Source: DAOUBF01 sp034432795 (GTDB lineage Bacteria > Chloroflexota > Anaerolineae > DSLN01). Taken from it: a DNA stretch of 64,000 bases. Within the stretch, counting starts at the first letter, position 1; every line of letters begins with the position of its first letter. The stretch is taken from contig DAOUBF010000010.1 in assembly GCA_034432795.1 (NCBI GenBank), positions 1 to 64,000 on the forward strand, in the 5' to 3' direction. Positions 8,877 to 16,400 of this stretch are shown here, piece by piece. The notes under the pieces are model-generated. The model was not told the DNA's origin and did not search any database. It was given only the letters and a program-made list of their open reading frames with translations. Both the position numbers and the translations under genes were made by a program.

Positions 8877-10490
8877 ATGTATCGCGGTATCCAGTTCACC
8901 ACAGAGACTCGGCCATCACCCGTTGCCCGTCGCCTGTCGTCCGCCGTCGCCGCTGCGGTGAATCAGGCCGTCACACCCCGGACCGCCACGCTCCTGGCGT
9001 TCCTTGTGCCCTTCCTGGCCTACCTGCTCACGCTCAGCCCTACAGTATATAACCTGGACAGCGCCGAGATGACCACGGCGGCCTACAACCTGGGGTTGAT
9101 GCGGGCCACCGGGTATCCGCTGTATCTGCTGTTGGGCAAGTTATTCAGCCTGATCCCGGTGGGCGATGTGGGTTACCGGCTCAACCTCATGTCGGCGGCC
9201 TTTGGTGCGCTCACGATCGCGCTCATCTATCGCATCGCCCTGCGCCTGGCGGGCCGCGCCAGCCTGGCCTTGCCCGCAGCGCTGTTTTTGGGCTTCTCGT
9301 ATTATTTCTGGAGCCAGGCGGTGATCGCCGAGGTGTACACGCTGCACACGGCGCTGATGGCCGCGCTTATCCTCCTGCTGCTGCACTGGCGCGAGGGGCG
9401 TGCCCCCCGCCTCCTGGGCCTGATCGCCTGGCTGTATGGGCTGAGCTTCGGCAACCATATGGCCACCGTGCTGTTGGCGCCGGGGATAGCGGCCTTTGTC
9501 CTCATGGCCGAGGGGCGGGGTCTGCTGCGCTGGCAGCGCCTGATCCCGCTGGCCGGGGCGTTCGCGCTGGGCCTGAGCGTGTACCTTTACCTGCCGTTGC
9601 GCTACCTGGCCTCCCCCGCGTTCAATTACGCCGGGCATTTTGACGCCAGCGGGCGCTTCATCCCTACGGACCTGACCCAACCGGCGGAACTGTGGAAGTT
9701 GATCACAGGGGCGCCCTTTCAGGGCGACATGTTCGCTTATGCGCTGGCCGAGTTGCCTCAGGAGATCGGCCTGTTCATTTATCGGCTGTGGGGCAATTTT
9801 CTCTCGGTTGGCTTGCTGCCCGGCCTGATCGGGCTGGTGGCGCTGTGGCGGCGCGAGCGGGCACCTGGCCTGATGCTGGTGCTCATGTTCCTGGCCAATG
9901 CTACCTTTTACATCAACTACCGCGTGGTGGACAAAGAGACCATGTTCCTGCCGGTCTATCTGGTCTGGGCGCTGTGGATCGCGGTGGGCCTGCGTGTCCT
10001 GTACGAGTGGGCCGCCGAAATGCTGAAGACAGCGGACGACGGGCGACAGGCGGCGGTGGTGGTGGGCCTGCGCGCTCTGCTCGCGCTGATGATCGTTCTG
10101 GCGCTGCTGATCAATGCGCCTCGCGTGGACGTCTCGCACGACCGCCGCGCCCGCGATCTGGCCGAGGCCCTGTTGCGCCGCGTGGAACCCAATGCGATCA
10201 TCCTGGGCTGGTGGGCCTCTATACCGCCCATGCAGTACCTTCAGATCGTGGAGGGCTGGCGGCCCGATGTCGTGCTCATCAATCGCTGGCTGATCAGCTA
10301 TCCCGATATGCTCCAACTGATCGCCACACAGGGCCGATCCCGCCCGATCTATTTTGTGGAGTTTGATGGCAGCCTGGTGAAGCACGCTACAATTATTCCT
10401 GCGAACGGGGCGTATCGGGTGTGGCCGCTGGAAAGCCCCCATCCTTCCGCTGAAGGGAGGGAGCAGGCAAGACGGAACCTGCAGCGGTGA
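8877..10490 (+). CDS. DUF2723 family GT-C membrane glycosyltransferase
   Basis: 537 residues from the ATG at 8877, one base after the preceding stop. The first loop after the first membrane helix reads SPTVYNLDSAEMTTAAYNLG, followed by ATGYPLYLLLG; this is the DUF2723/protein O-mannosyltransferase-like signature with the acidic catalytic loop. About ten membrane helices follow, with a soluble C-terminal part. A TADDGRQAA stretch encoded at 10027-10055 resembles the dispersed GACGACGG repeat and interrupts the region before the last helix. With the PIG-V gene it suggests surface protein or lipid glycosylation. Confidence 0.85.
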   Translation: MYRGIQFTTETRPSPVARRLSSAVAAAVNQAVTPRTATLLAFLVPFLAYLLTLSPTVYNLDSAEMTTAAYNLGLMRATGYPLYLLLGKLFSLIPVGDVGYRLNLMSAAFGALTIALIYRIALRLAGRASLALPAALFLGFSYYFWSQAVIAEVYTLHTALMAALILLLLHWREGRAPRLLGLIAWLYGLSFGNHMATVLLAPGIAAFVLMAEGRGLLRWQRLIPLAGAFALGLSVYLYLPLRYLASPAFNYAGHFDASGRFIPTDLTQPAELWKLITGAPFQGDMFAYALAELPQEIGLFIYRLWGNFLSVGLLPGLIGLVALWRRERAPGLMLVLMFLANATFYINYRVVDKETMFLPVYLVWALWIAVGLRVLYEWAAEMLKTADDGRQAAVVVGLRALLALMIVLALLINAPRVDVSHDRRARDLAEALLRRVEPNAIILGWWASIPPMQYLQIVEGWRPDVVLINRWLISYPDMLQLIATQGRSRPIYFVEFDGSLVKHATIIPANGAYRVWPLESPHPSAEGREQARRNLQR

Positions 10491-10504
10491 TGGAGGTGCG
10501 AAGC

Positions 10505-10583
10505 GCCTATAAGGACGGAGGACGGAAGACGAAGGACGGAGGACAAAGGAAATCCCATCCTCCGTCGGGCGCGAAGCGCCCAT
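10505..10583. repeat. GGACGGAGGAC repeat plus GCGCGAAGCGC palindrome
   Basis: Reiterated GGACGGAGGACGGAAGAC units are followed by CCTCCGTCGGGCGCGAAGCG and CCCAT (10559-10583). The last 25 bp recur exactly at 13175-13199, so identical direct copies flank the amidase gene. The element contains a short GGGCGC/GCGCCC hairpin. Confidence 0.75.
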
Positions 10584-10649
10584 GCGGGGGGAGGGGCCGG
10601 GGGTTAGGGCCAATATTGAAGGCACTTTCTTAAGCAAGGAGTTGATGCC

Positions 10650-10820
10650 ATGAGGCGAGATGTACGCTTCCTTATCGTGGTGATTCTGTTGGTAGTCAGC
10701 GTCCTGATCCTGCCCCAGCTCGCCCTGCCCTATGGGCGTCTGGACTGGCAGAACTTCAGCAGCATTTATCACAACTTCGTCCAGTACCTGCCGCTTATCT
10801 TCAAGAGTGCCATCCCTTGA
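10650..10820 (+). CDS. Small single-span membrane protein (56 aa)
   Basis: A short gene with an AAGGAG ribosome site 8 bp before its ATG. The product starts MRRDVRFLIVVILLVVSVLI, one hydrophobic helix after a positively charged start, followed by a polar tail ending YLPLIFKSAIP. The topology suggests a type II membrane or exported peptide. The ending resembles the Y.P.I motif seen at the C-termini of other secreted proteins here (HAF protein TYLPIILR, amidase VYLPIGV), which may be a shared surface-processing signal. No family is recognised. Confidence 0.6.
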   Translation: MRRDVRFLIVVILLVVSVLILPQLALPYGRLDWQNFSSIYHNFVQYLPLIFKSAIP

Positions 10821-10821
10821 A

Positions 10822-10838
10822 GTAGGGGCCGCCCCTAC
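10822..10838. terminator. Hairpin between convergent genes
   Basis: GTAGGGG-CCG-CCCCTAC forms a 7-bp stem two bases after the small membrane gene and 26 bp before the stop of the amidase. There is no U-tract; it may belong to a dispersed GTAGGGGC repeat. Confidence 0.45.
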
Positions 10839-10863
10839 ACGGCCCAGAGACGGGGGTGGTGAG

Positions 10864-13062
10864 CTAGCGGCAGACGATTAGGGAGGCGTCGTCAATCCAC
10901 AGCGAGGTCACGCCGCCACGGCCATTGTTATAGGCGCCGAAGCGGATGCGGACCGTCTGCCCGGCATAGGCGGTGAGGTCAAATTCGGTCTCCTGCCACA
11001 CACCGGCGTTGGAATGCTCCATGAGCAACTCTTGCCACTCCCCACCGGCCACGCGGAGGAAGACGTACTGGAAGTCGTTGATGGGGTCGTCGGTCAGTGC
11101 CAGCCGCCAGAAGCGCAGCGTGGCCTTTTTGGCATCGGCGGGGATGGTCACCGCCTGTTCAAAGGACGAGTAACTGTCAAAGTTCCAGCCGCCCGGCGGG
11201 ACGCCCGCACGCATGGACCAGCGACCGCCATGGCGGCGCAGGTTGGAATACACCGCCACCCGGTCGGTCACGTTGATCACCCAGCCCTCCTGGCCCTCAA
11301 AGTTGCCGTTAACCAGCAGGTTCTGGCAGCCTGAAGTCGGGGCGGGCGGTGGCGTTGGAGTGGGGCCGGGCGGAGGCGGCGGGGGTGGCCCGGCCTGTGA
11401 ACCTGAGTTCTGGACGCCGATAGGCAGATAGACCTGGTGGGCGACGGGCGCGGTCACGGCCACAGCCACATTCAGCGTGGCGCTCCCCTTGGCCTCAAAC
11501 CAGGTCACCCCCTCGTGAACCATGTCCCACTTGAGCGTGTAATTGCCCGGCGCCATCGGCGCGGTCAGTTCGGCGCCTTCCAGTGTGATCTCCTCGCCTG
11601 GGGCGACGTCGCGTGGCAGGGGGGTGCGGTGATCGTCTTCCGGCGGCTGCACCACCACCTGGCCGTTGGCGTCCACCCAGTGATAGCCCAGGCGAACCGG
11701 ATGATCGCCCCCCGCCGGCCAGGTCATGGAGCCGCTGTTGCGCACCGTCACATTGACCTGCACGGTCTGGCGGGCGGTGAGCGTGGCCGGGGTGGTGTGC
11801 GCGCCGAACTCGGCGCGGCGCTTGGGTAGGGCGGCCTCTTGCAGGCGTTGCCAGGTGGCCTGGCGGATGGGGGCCAGGTCATCGTAGAGGTAGTCGCCCG
11901 GGCAGGAGGTGATGTCGTAGTCGCGGTGCCCGGCGATGTTGGGCCGAACCCCGTCCACAAAATAGCTTTGGCCCAACGGGTCAATGCCATTCTGCGCCGC
12001 GATCCAGGCCGACAGGTCCACCAGCCCGCGAATTAGGTTAGAAGAGGGGTCCACGCTGCCGGAGGCATTGCCAAAGGTGCCCAGGGCGCCAATGCCCACG
12101 CTGCCGATGTTGTAACTCAGCGTGTGGCTGCCCACGACGCCGGGGCCGCCGTAGCGCCCCTCATAGACGTTGCCAAAACGGTCCACCAGGTAGTTATACC
12201 CGATGTCGCCCCAACCGCGCACGACGGTGTGGTAGTAGTAGATAGAGCGGACCACCGCAGCGGGGTCAGTATAGGCATTGCCGGTGACCGTGTGGTGGAT
12301 GATGATCTTCTGGATGGCGCCATAGGCGGGCGGCCAGGTCATCCAGCCCTCGTTTGCGCCCCACTCCGCCCGCGAGATGATGCGCGGCTGGGGCACACTG
12401 GCCGCCAGGGTTGCGGCCTGGCGGGTGCGGGCCGATCGCATGAGTTGGGCCAAGCCGGGGCCGCGCGAGGCGTCAATCGCCACCAGGCTCAGTTCCCTGA
12501 CCATCGGCGAAGCATCCACCTGGCCGCTGAAGGTCACGCGAGCCTGGGCCCAGCGGTCTCCCGCCGCCGCCACGACCAGATTTTCCGCGCTCAGGCGGCC
12601 ATCGGCGTCAGGCTCCAGGGTGTACATCGGCGCCCAGGGGGACCACTGTGCCCCATCCGGCCCGGTGCGCACTTCAATGCTCAGGTCGGTGTCGGGGGGG
12701 ATGTCGGCGTCCAGGCGCACGGCCAGGGCGGTGAGCGGCAGGCCGAACGCGGTGGGCGCAGAGATGTACACACCGCGATGATCTGGGGCGTCTGGCGCCA
12801 GCCGCAGCGCACCGTCGCCTGCGAGGTTGACAATCAACCCCTGCAGGCTACCGCGCAGGAAATCGGCGCCGGATTGCGTCCGTGTCACACTGCGGGGAAG
12901 GGACAGGATGGCTGGCGGCGCACTGTCGGCGGTGAGCGTAACGACGGTGGTCAGAAGGAGCGCCCACACGAGCACCCAGGAGAGGCGCAGGTGTCCTGCC
13001 TTCGCCTGAGAGCGAACACGGAGGGCATCCAGGGCGGCCAGAGACGTGACGAACGTGGTCAT
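10864..13062 (-). CDS. Secreted PGRP/N-acetylmuramoyl-L-alanine amidase
   Basis: 732 residues from the ATG at 13062 (a GTG at 13086 is possible). One membrane helix lies near the N-terminus (LSWVLVWALLLTTVVTL). The middle holds an amidase_2/PGRP domain (about 225-400) with all three zinc ligands: His in IIIHHTVTGN, His in IAGHRDY, and Cys in TSCPGDYLY. A domain with NSGSMTWPAGG resembling the NBR1-type immunoglobulin-like fold follows, then a proline-rich linker and a C-terminal jelly-roll (CQNLLVNGNFEG onward). It should cleave peptidoglycan stem peptides outside the cell. Convergent with the small membrane gene. Confidence 0.9.
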   Translation of the reverse strand: MTTFVTSLAALDALRVRSQAKAGHLRLSWVLVWALLLTTVVTLTADSAPPAILSLPRSVTRTQSGADFLRGSLQGLIVNLAGDGALRLAPDAPDHRGVYISAPTAFGLPLTALAVRLDADIPPDTDLSIEVRTGPDGAQWSPWAPMYTLEPDADGRLSAENLVVAAAGDRWAQARVTFSGQVDASPMVRELSLVAIDASRGPGLAQLMRSARTRQAATLAASVPQPRIISRAEWGANEGWMTWPPAYGAIQKIIIHHTVTGNAYTDPAAVVRSIYYYHTVVRGWGDIGYNYLVDRFGNVYEGRYGGPGVVGSHTLSYNIGSVGIGALGTFGNASGSVDPSSNLIRGLVDLSAWIAAQNGIDPLGQSYFVDGVRPNIAGHRDYDITSCPGDYLYDDLAPIRQATWQRLQEAALPKRRAEFGAHTTPATLTARQTVQVNVTVRNSGSMTWPAGGDHPVRLGYHWVDANGQVVVQPPEDDHRTPLPRDVAPGEEITLEGAELTAPMAPGNYTLKWDMVHEGVTWFEAKGSATLNVAVAVTAPVAHQVYLPIGVQNSGSQAGPPPPPPPGPTPTPPPAPTSGCQNLLVNGNFEGQEGWVINVTDRVAVYSNLRRHGGRWSMRAGVPPGGWNFDSYSSFEQAVTIPADAKKATLRFWRLALTDDPINDFQYVFLRVAGGEWQELLMEHSNAGVWQETEFDLTAYAGQTVRIRFGAYNNGRGGVTSLWIDDASLIVCR

Positions 13063-13144
13063 CAATCCCGTGGCCTCCGCGCACACGACCTGACGTGGGC
13101 TGTCGTGCTGCTTTCCACGCGAGGGAAAGATGCAAGAAGTATGC

Positions 13145-13205
13145 CAGGGGGACGGGGGACGAAAGCCGGATGAGCCTCCGTCGGGCGCGAAGCGCCCATC
13201 CCGTC
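13145..13205. repeat. Second copy of the GACGG / GCGCGAAGCGC repeat
   Basis: GGGGGACGGGGGACGAAAGC is followed by the 25-bp sequence at 13175-13199 that is identical to 10559-10583, then CCGTCTTCCGCCGTC. It lies just upstream of the amidase. Confidence 0.75.
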
Positions 13206-13214
13206 TTCCGCCGT

Positions 13215-13592
13215 CTAATACGCGCCTAACTCGCGCAGGCGGTCATCGGAGATGCCAAAGTGGTGCGCGATTTCGTGGATGACGGTGCGCCGCACGGTGT
13301 CCACCACCTCCTCCCGCGTGTGGCACTGGGCCAGGATGGGCCCCTGGAAGAGGGTGATCTTGTCGGGGAGGACCAGGTGGTAGTGTGCGCCGCGCCGGGT
13401 CAGGGGGATGCCCTCATACAGGCCGAGGAGGGTCTGCCCAGCGGGGACGTTGCTGCTGCGCAGTTGCCGGCGCGTCGGCCAGCCCGCCACGACCACTTCA
13501 ATGTTGTTCATGTGCCTGGCGATGTCGGGCGGCAAGCTGTCCAGCGCCTGGGCGACGAGTTCCTCAAATTCTGAGCGGGTCATAGTGATCAT
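13215..13592 (-). CDS. Zincin-like metallopeptidase (DUF1025 type)
   Basis: 125 residues. The zinc motif HEIAHHFGISDDRLRELG near the C-terminus is the HExxH pattern of the small zincin-like (DUF1025) family. The N-terminal part (FEELVAQALDSLPPDIARHM) also fits. These are small cytoplasmic proteins of unknown substrate. Start 13592 or ATG 13583 (MTRSEF) are both possible; neither has a strong ribosome site. Confidence 0.85.
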   Translation of the reverse strand: MITMTRSEFEELVAQALDSLPPDIARHMNNIEVVVAGWPTRRQLRSSNVPAGQTLLGLYEGIPLTRRGAHYHLVLPDKITLFQGPILAQCHTREEVVDTVRRTVIHEIAHHFGISDDRLRELGAY

Positions 13593-13639
13593 GGTATTGG
13601 ATAGTGTACACTGATCTCAGGGCGATTGTCCAGGGCAGC

Positions 13640-13800
13640 TATATTCCCCCCCACCCCAACCCTCCCCCGCAATGGGGGGAGGGGGGTAATGTGGCCCTCA
13701 CCCCTATCCCCTCTCCCACGCTGCGGGAGAGGGGTAACGCCTGTTCCCTCTCCCATCCAGGGGGAGGGGGACGTGCCTCTCCCAGGTTGCGCCCTGGCCA
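13640..13800. repeat. G/C-rich palindromic repeat cluster
   Basis: Three C-run/G-run palindromes lie in a row: CCCCAACCCTCCCCCGC with its G-rich partner, CCCTCTCCCACGCTGCGGGA with GAGGG, and CCCTCTCCCATCCAGG with GGGAGGG. The middle one recurs in the repeat at 40430-40560, including flanking GGCCCTCACCCCT. This fills most of the gap between two divergent genes. Confidence 0.75.
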
Positions 13801-13855
13801 TTTCGTGATAAACTAGGGTCAGATCATTTCTCTCCTGATCTGTCTTGAGGAAGCG

Positions 13856-14137
13856 ATGATGGCGCTATTCATTCCCCCTGCTCTGGTTCTGGCCGGGCTG
13901 CTATCCACCGCCTATGGCGCGGCCTTCCACCTGGTCGCGGGCGGTGGGCTGCGTCGGCTGCTGTTGTATATAGTCGCCGGTTGGGTCGGGTTCGCGCTGG
14001 GACAGTTCGCTGGTGTGTATTGGGATACTGACCCGCTGCGCATTGGGCAGGTCCACGTGGTGAGCGCGACCCTGGGAAGCTGGCTGGCGCTGATCCTGGC
14101 CCGCTGGCTTGTCCCGACAAAGAGGGAGGAACGATGA
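13856..14137 (+). CDS. Small membrane protein, three hydrophobic segments
   Basis: 93 residues, almost entirely hydrophobic (ALVLAGLLSTAYGAAFHLV, LLLYIVAGWVGFALGQFAG, VVSATLGSWLALILARWLV) with a basic C-terminal tail. GAGGAAG precedes two adjacent ATG codons. The stop overlaps the start of the aminotransferase gene (ATGA), so they are co-translated. Similar short proteins occur in Chloroflexota; I cannot assign a function. Confidence 0.75.
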   Translation: MMALFIPPALVLAGLLSTAYGAAFHLVAGGGLRRLLLYIVAGWVGFALGQFAGVYWDTDPLRIGQVHVVSATLGSWLALILARWLVPTKREER

Positions 14138-15321
14138 CCGATCCATTGCTGCGCTGGCGCGAGGAGTTCCCTATCCTGTCACAGACTGTCTATATGATCT
14201 CCAACTCCCTGGGCGCGATGCCGCGCGGGGTCTATGACAAGCTGCGCGAATACGCCGAGACCTGGGCCACGCGCGGCGTGCGCGCCTGGGCCGAGGGCTG
14301 GTGGGAGTTGCCGGTGACTGTGGGCAATCAGATCGCCCGTATCATCGGCGCCGACCCCGGCTCGGTCAGCATGCATCAGAATGTCACGCTGGCCTCGGCG
14401 GTCATTCTCTCCTGCCTGGACTTCCAGGGGCGGCGTAATAAGGTGGTGATGACGGCGATGGACTTCCCCTCGGTGCTCTATTTGCACCAGAAGTTCCTGC
14501 CGCCGCAGGCCCGCCTGGTGATCGTGCCCAGCGAGGATGGCATCGGCATCCCCACCGAGAAGCTGCTGGAGGCCATTGATGAGGAGACCCGGCTGGTGGC
14601 GACTTCGCATGTCCTGTTTAAGACGGCCTATATCCAGGACGTGCAGGCGATTGTCGCCCGTGCCCACGCGGTCGGGGCGTTGGTGGCCATTGATGGCTAC
14701 CAGGCCGTAGGCACGTTGCCGGTGGACGTCAAGGCCCTGGGCGTGGATTTCTACGTGGGAGGGTGTGTGAAGTGGCTGTGCGGCGGCGCGGGCGGCGGCT
14801 ATCTCTATGTCCGGCCCGATCTGGCGGCGCAGCTTGAGCCGCGCCTCACCGGTTGGATGGCCCATCCCCGCGCCTTCGCCTTTGAGACCGAGATGGCCTA
14901 CCGCACGGACGGCTTCCGCTTCCTGAACGGCACGCCCAGCGTCCCGGCACTCTACGCTGTGCAACCGGGGCTGGCGATCATCGCCCAGGTCGGGGTGGAG
15001 GCCATCCGCGCCAAGAGCGTGCGGCAGACGACACGGCTGATTGAACTGGCCCAGGAGCGTGGCTTTCGCGTCAGCGCCTCAACCGATCCGGCGCGGCGCG
15101 GGGGCACAGTCGCTATTGACGTGCCCTATGGCTACGAGGTCTCGCGTGAGCTGATCCGGCGCGAGTTCCTGGTGGACTATCGCCCCCAGGCGGGCATCCG
15201 CATCTCCCCCCACTTCTATTCTACCGATGAGGAGATTGAGTTGACCATCCGCGAGATAGATGACATTTTGCGCACGAAGGCATATGAGCGCTATATCGGC
15301 GACCGCGGTTATGTGACCTGA
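14134..15321 (+). CDS. Class V aminotransferase, kynureninase-like
   Basis: 395 residues, fold type I PLP enzyme. Recognisable parts are the N-terminal YMISNSLGAMPRG, the Asp-containing strand VAIDGYQAVGTLPVDV, and the PLP lysine in GGCVKWLCGGAGGGYLYVRP. The short-loop layout and the WLCGG motif resemble kynureninase and the cysteine-desulfurase-like branch of the class V family. No tryptophan-degradation genes are nearby, so the substrate is open. A GGGAGGAACG ribosome site and the ATGA overlap fix the start. Confidence 0.85.
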   Translation: MTDPLLRWREEFPILSQTVYMISNSLGAMPRGVYDKLREYAETWATRGVRAWAEGWWELPVTVGNQIARIIGADPGSVSMHQNVTLASAVILSCLDFQGRRNKVVMTAMDFPSVLYLHQKFLPPQARLVIVPSEDGIGIPTEKLLEAIDEETRLVATSHVLFKTAYIQDVQAIVARAHAVGALVAIDGYQAVGTLPVDVKALGVDFYVGGCVKWLCGGAGGGYLYVRPDLAAQLEPRLTGWMAHPRAFAFETEMAYRTDGFRFLNGTPSVPALYAVQPGLAIIAQVGVEAIRAKSVRQTTRLIELAQERGFRVSASTDPARRGGTVAIDVPYGYEVSRELIRREFLVDYRPQAGIRISPHFYSTDEEIELTIREIDDILRTKAYERYIGDRGYVT

Positions 15322-15394
15322 AGGCTGATAGCCGTAAGGGAGCAGGTTGGTGTGATCCGGTTGAGTGTGGTATGATCCGCAGCGGAGCACATTC

Positions 15395-15901
15395 ATGGAC
15401 GCTGTGCCGCCTGGAGCAAGCGAGAGCAGCAGGCAGGACGCCCAAACTGGCCCGGCAGGGAAAGCCGGGGCGCAACCCCGACAGGACCGCAGCCGTGGCC
15501 TGATGATCGCCCTTGTTGTCGGCGCTGTGGTGGTGCTGGTGTTGATCGCTCTGGGCGCGGTCGCCCTGGTCAACAACCCGCCACTCGCCGCGACCTTGCG
15601 CGACATCTTTATTATCGCCCTGGCCCTGGAGTCTGTGGTGATCGGCCTGGTGCTCCTGCTGCTGGTGATCCAGGTCACGCGCCTGATTAACCTGCTGCAA
15701 GACGAGATCAAGCCGATCCTGGAATCCACCAGTGAGACGGTCAACACAGTACGCGGGACGACGACCTTTGTAAGTGAGAAGGTGGTGACGCCCGTGGTGA
15801 CGCTGTCCAGCTATGCAACGGGCGTGTGGCGGGCGATCCAGGTGATCGCTGGCCTGCGCCGCCCGCGTCGCCCAGATATTGAGCCGACGACGCGGCCCTG
15901 A
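15395..15901 (+). CDS. Membrane protein upstream of YtxH, DUF948-like
   Basis: 168 residues from the ATG at 15395. A polar N-terminus of about 35 residues is followed by two membrane segments (LMIALVVGAVVVLVLIALGA and IFIIALALESVVIGLVLLLL) and an amphipathic tail (TSETVNTVRGTTTFVSEKVV) like that of DUF948 proteins. It lies 72 bp before the ytxH-like gene, and such pairs are common in Gram-positive and Chloroflexota genomes, where they are linked to envelope or general stress. A weak TTGGTG/TATGAT promoter sits upstream. Confidence 0.65.
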   Translation: MDAVPPGASESSRQDAQTGPAGKAGAQPRQDRSRGLMIALVVGAVVVLVLIALGAVALVNNPPLAATLRDIFIIALALESVVIGLVLLLLVIQVTRLINLLQDEIKPILESTSETVNTVRGTTTFVSEKVVTPVVTLSSYATGVWRAIQVIAGLRRPRRPDIEPTTRP

Positions 15902-15973
15902 CCCAGCCTCAGGGGACGGAAACCCGGTTTCGGCTGTGCTCAGGGGACACTTTCATGCGAAAGGAGTGGAACT

Positions 15974-16333
15974 ATGGACAACAGAGGAAGTGATTTCGGT
16001 GCTTTCCTGAGCGGTTTCGTCATTGGGGCGCTGGTGGGCGCCGCAGTGGCCCTGCTGCTGGCCCCACAGTCCGGCGAAGAGACGCGGCGGCAGTTGCGTG
16101 AGAAGAGCGAGGAACTGAAGAGCCGTGCGGAGGAGGCGGCGGAGGAAGCGCGCCGCCGTGCCGAGGAAGTGGCAACCGAACTCCGCGCCCGGACGCAGCA
16201 GATTGAAGAGGACGTGCGCCGCCTGGCGGAGGAACAGCGCCAGCGCGTGCAGAGCGCTATAGAGGAAGGCCGCGAGGCCATGCGCCGCGAGCGCGAGCGG
16301 CTGACCGGCGCCCCAGGCGAGACGGAAGCCTAG
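15974..16333 (+). CDS. YtxH domain-containing protein
   Basis: 119 residues. The N-terminal glycine-rich membrane segment FLSGFVIGALVGAAVALLLAPQSGEETR is diagnostic of YtxH proteins. The remainder is a long, highly charged coiled coil (KSEELKSRAEEAAEEARRR). AAAGGAGTGGAACT precedes the ATG. The role in other bacteria is poorly defined and stress-related. Confidence 0.9.
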   Translation: MDNRGSDFGAFLSGFVIGALVGAAVALLLAPQSGEETRRQLREKSEELKSRAEEAAEEARRRAEEVATELRARTQQIEEDVRRLAEEQRQRVQSAIEEGREAMRRERERLTGAPGETEA

Positions 16334-16339
16334 GCCACG

Positions 16340-16400
16340 GACGACAGATGACGGACGACTGACGACGGACCACGATTTGTCGTCTGTCGTCTGTCATCTT
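16340..16400. terminator. Hairpin of GACGACGG repeat between convergent genes
   Basis: GACAGATGACGGACGACTGAC is followed after a short gap by its inverted copy GTCGTCTGTCGTCTGTCATC, giving a stem of about 20 bp with few mismatches and a CTTTTCTCC tract after it on the plus strand. It is an inverted pair of the dispersed GACGACGG repeat and can terminate ytxH transcription; its right edge overlaps the end of the nnr gene. Confidence 0.65.

Noticed and set aside
9141..10772. Long open frame on the minus strand opposite the DUF2723 gene
   Set aside because: Its protein is Gln/His/Arg-rich without domains, and the plus strand encodes a clear membrane enzyme; a high-GC antisense shadow.
12124..13173. 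Long plus-strand frame opposite the amidase
   Set aside because: Gly/His/Arg-rich shadow of the PGRP amidase gene; no motif or ribosome site.
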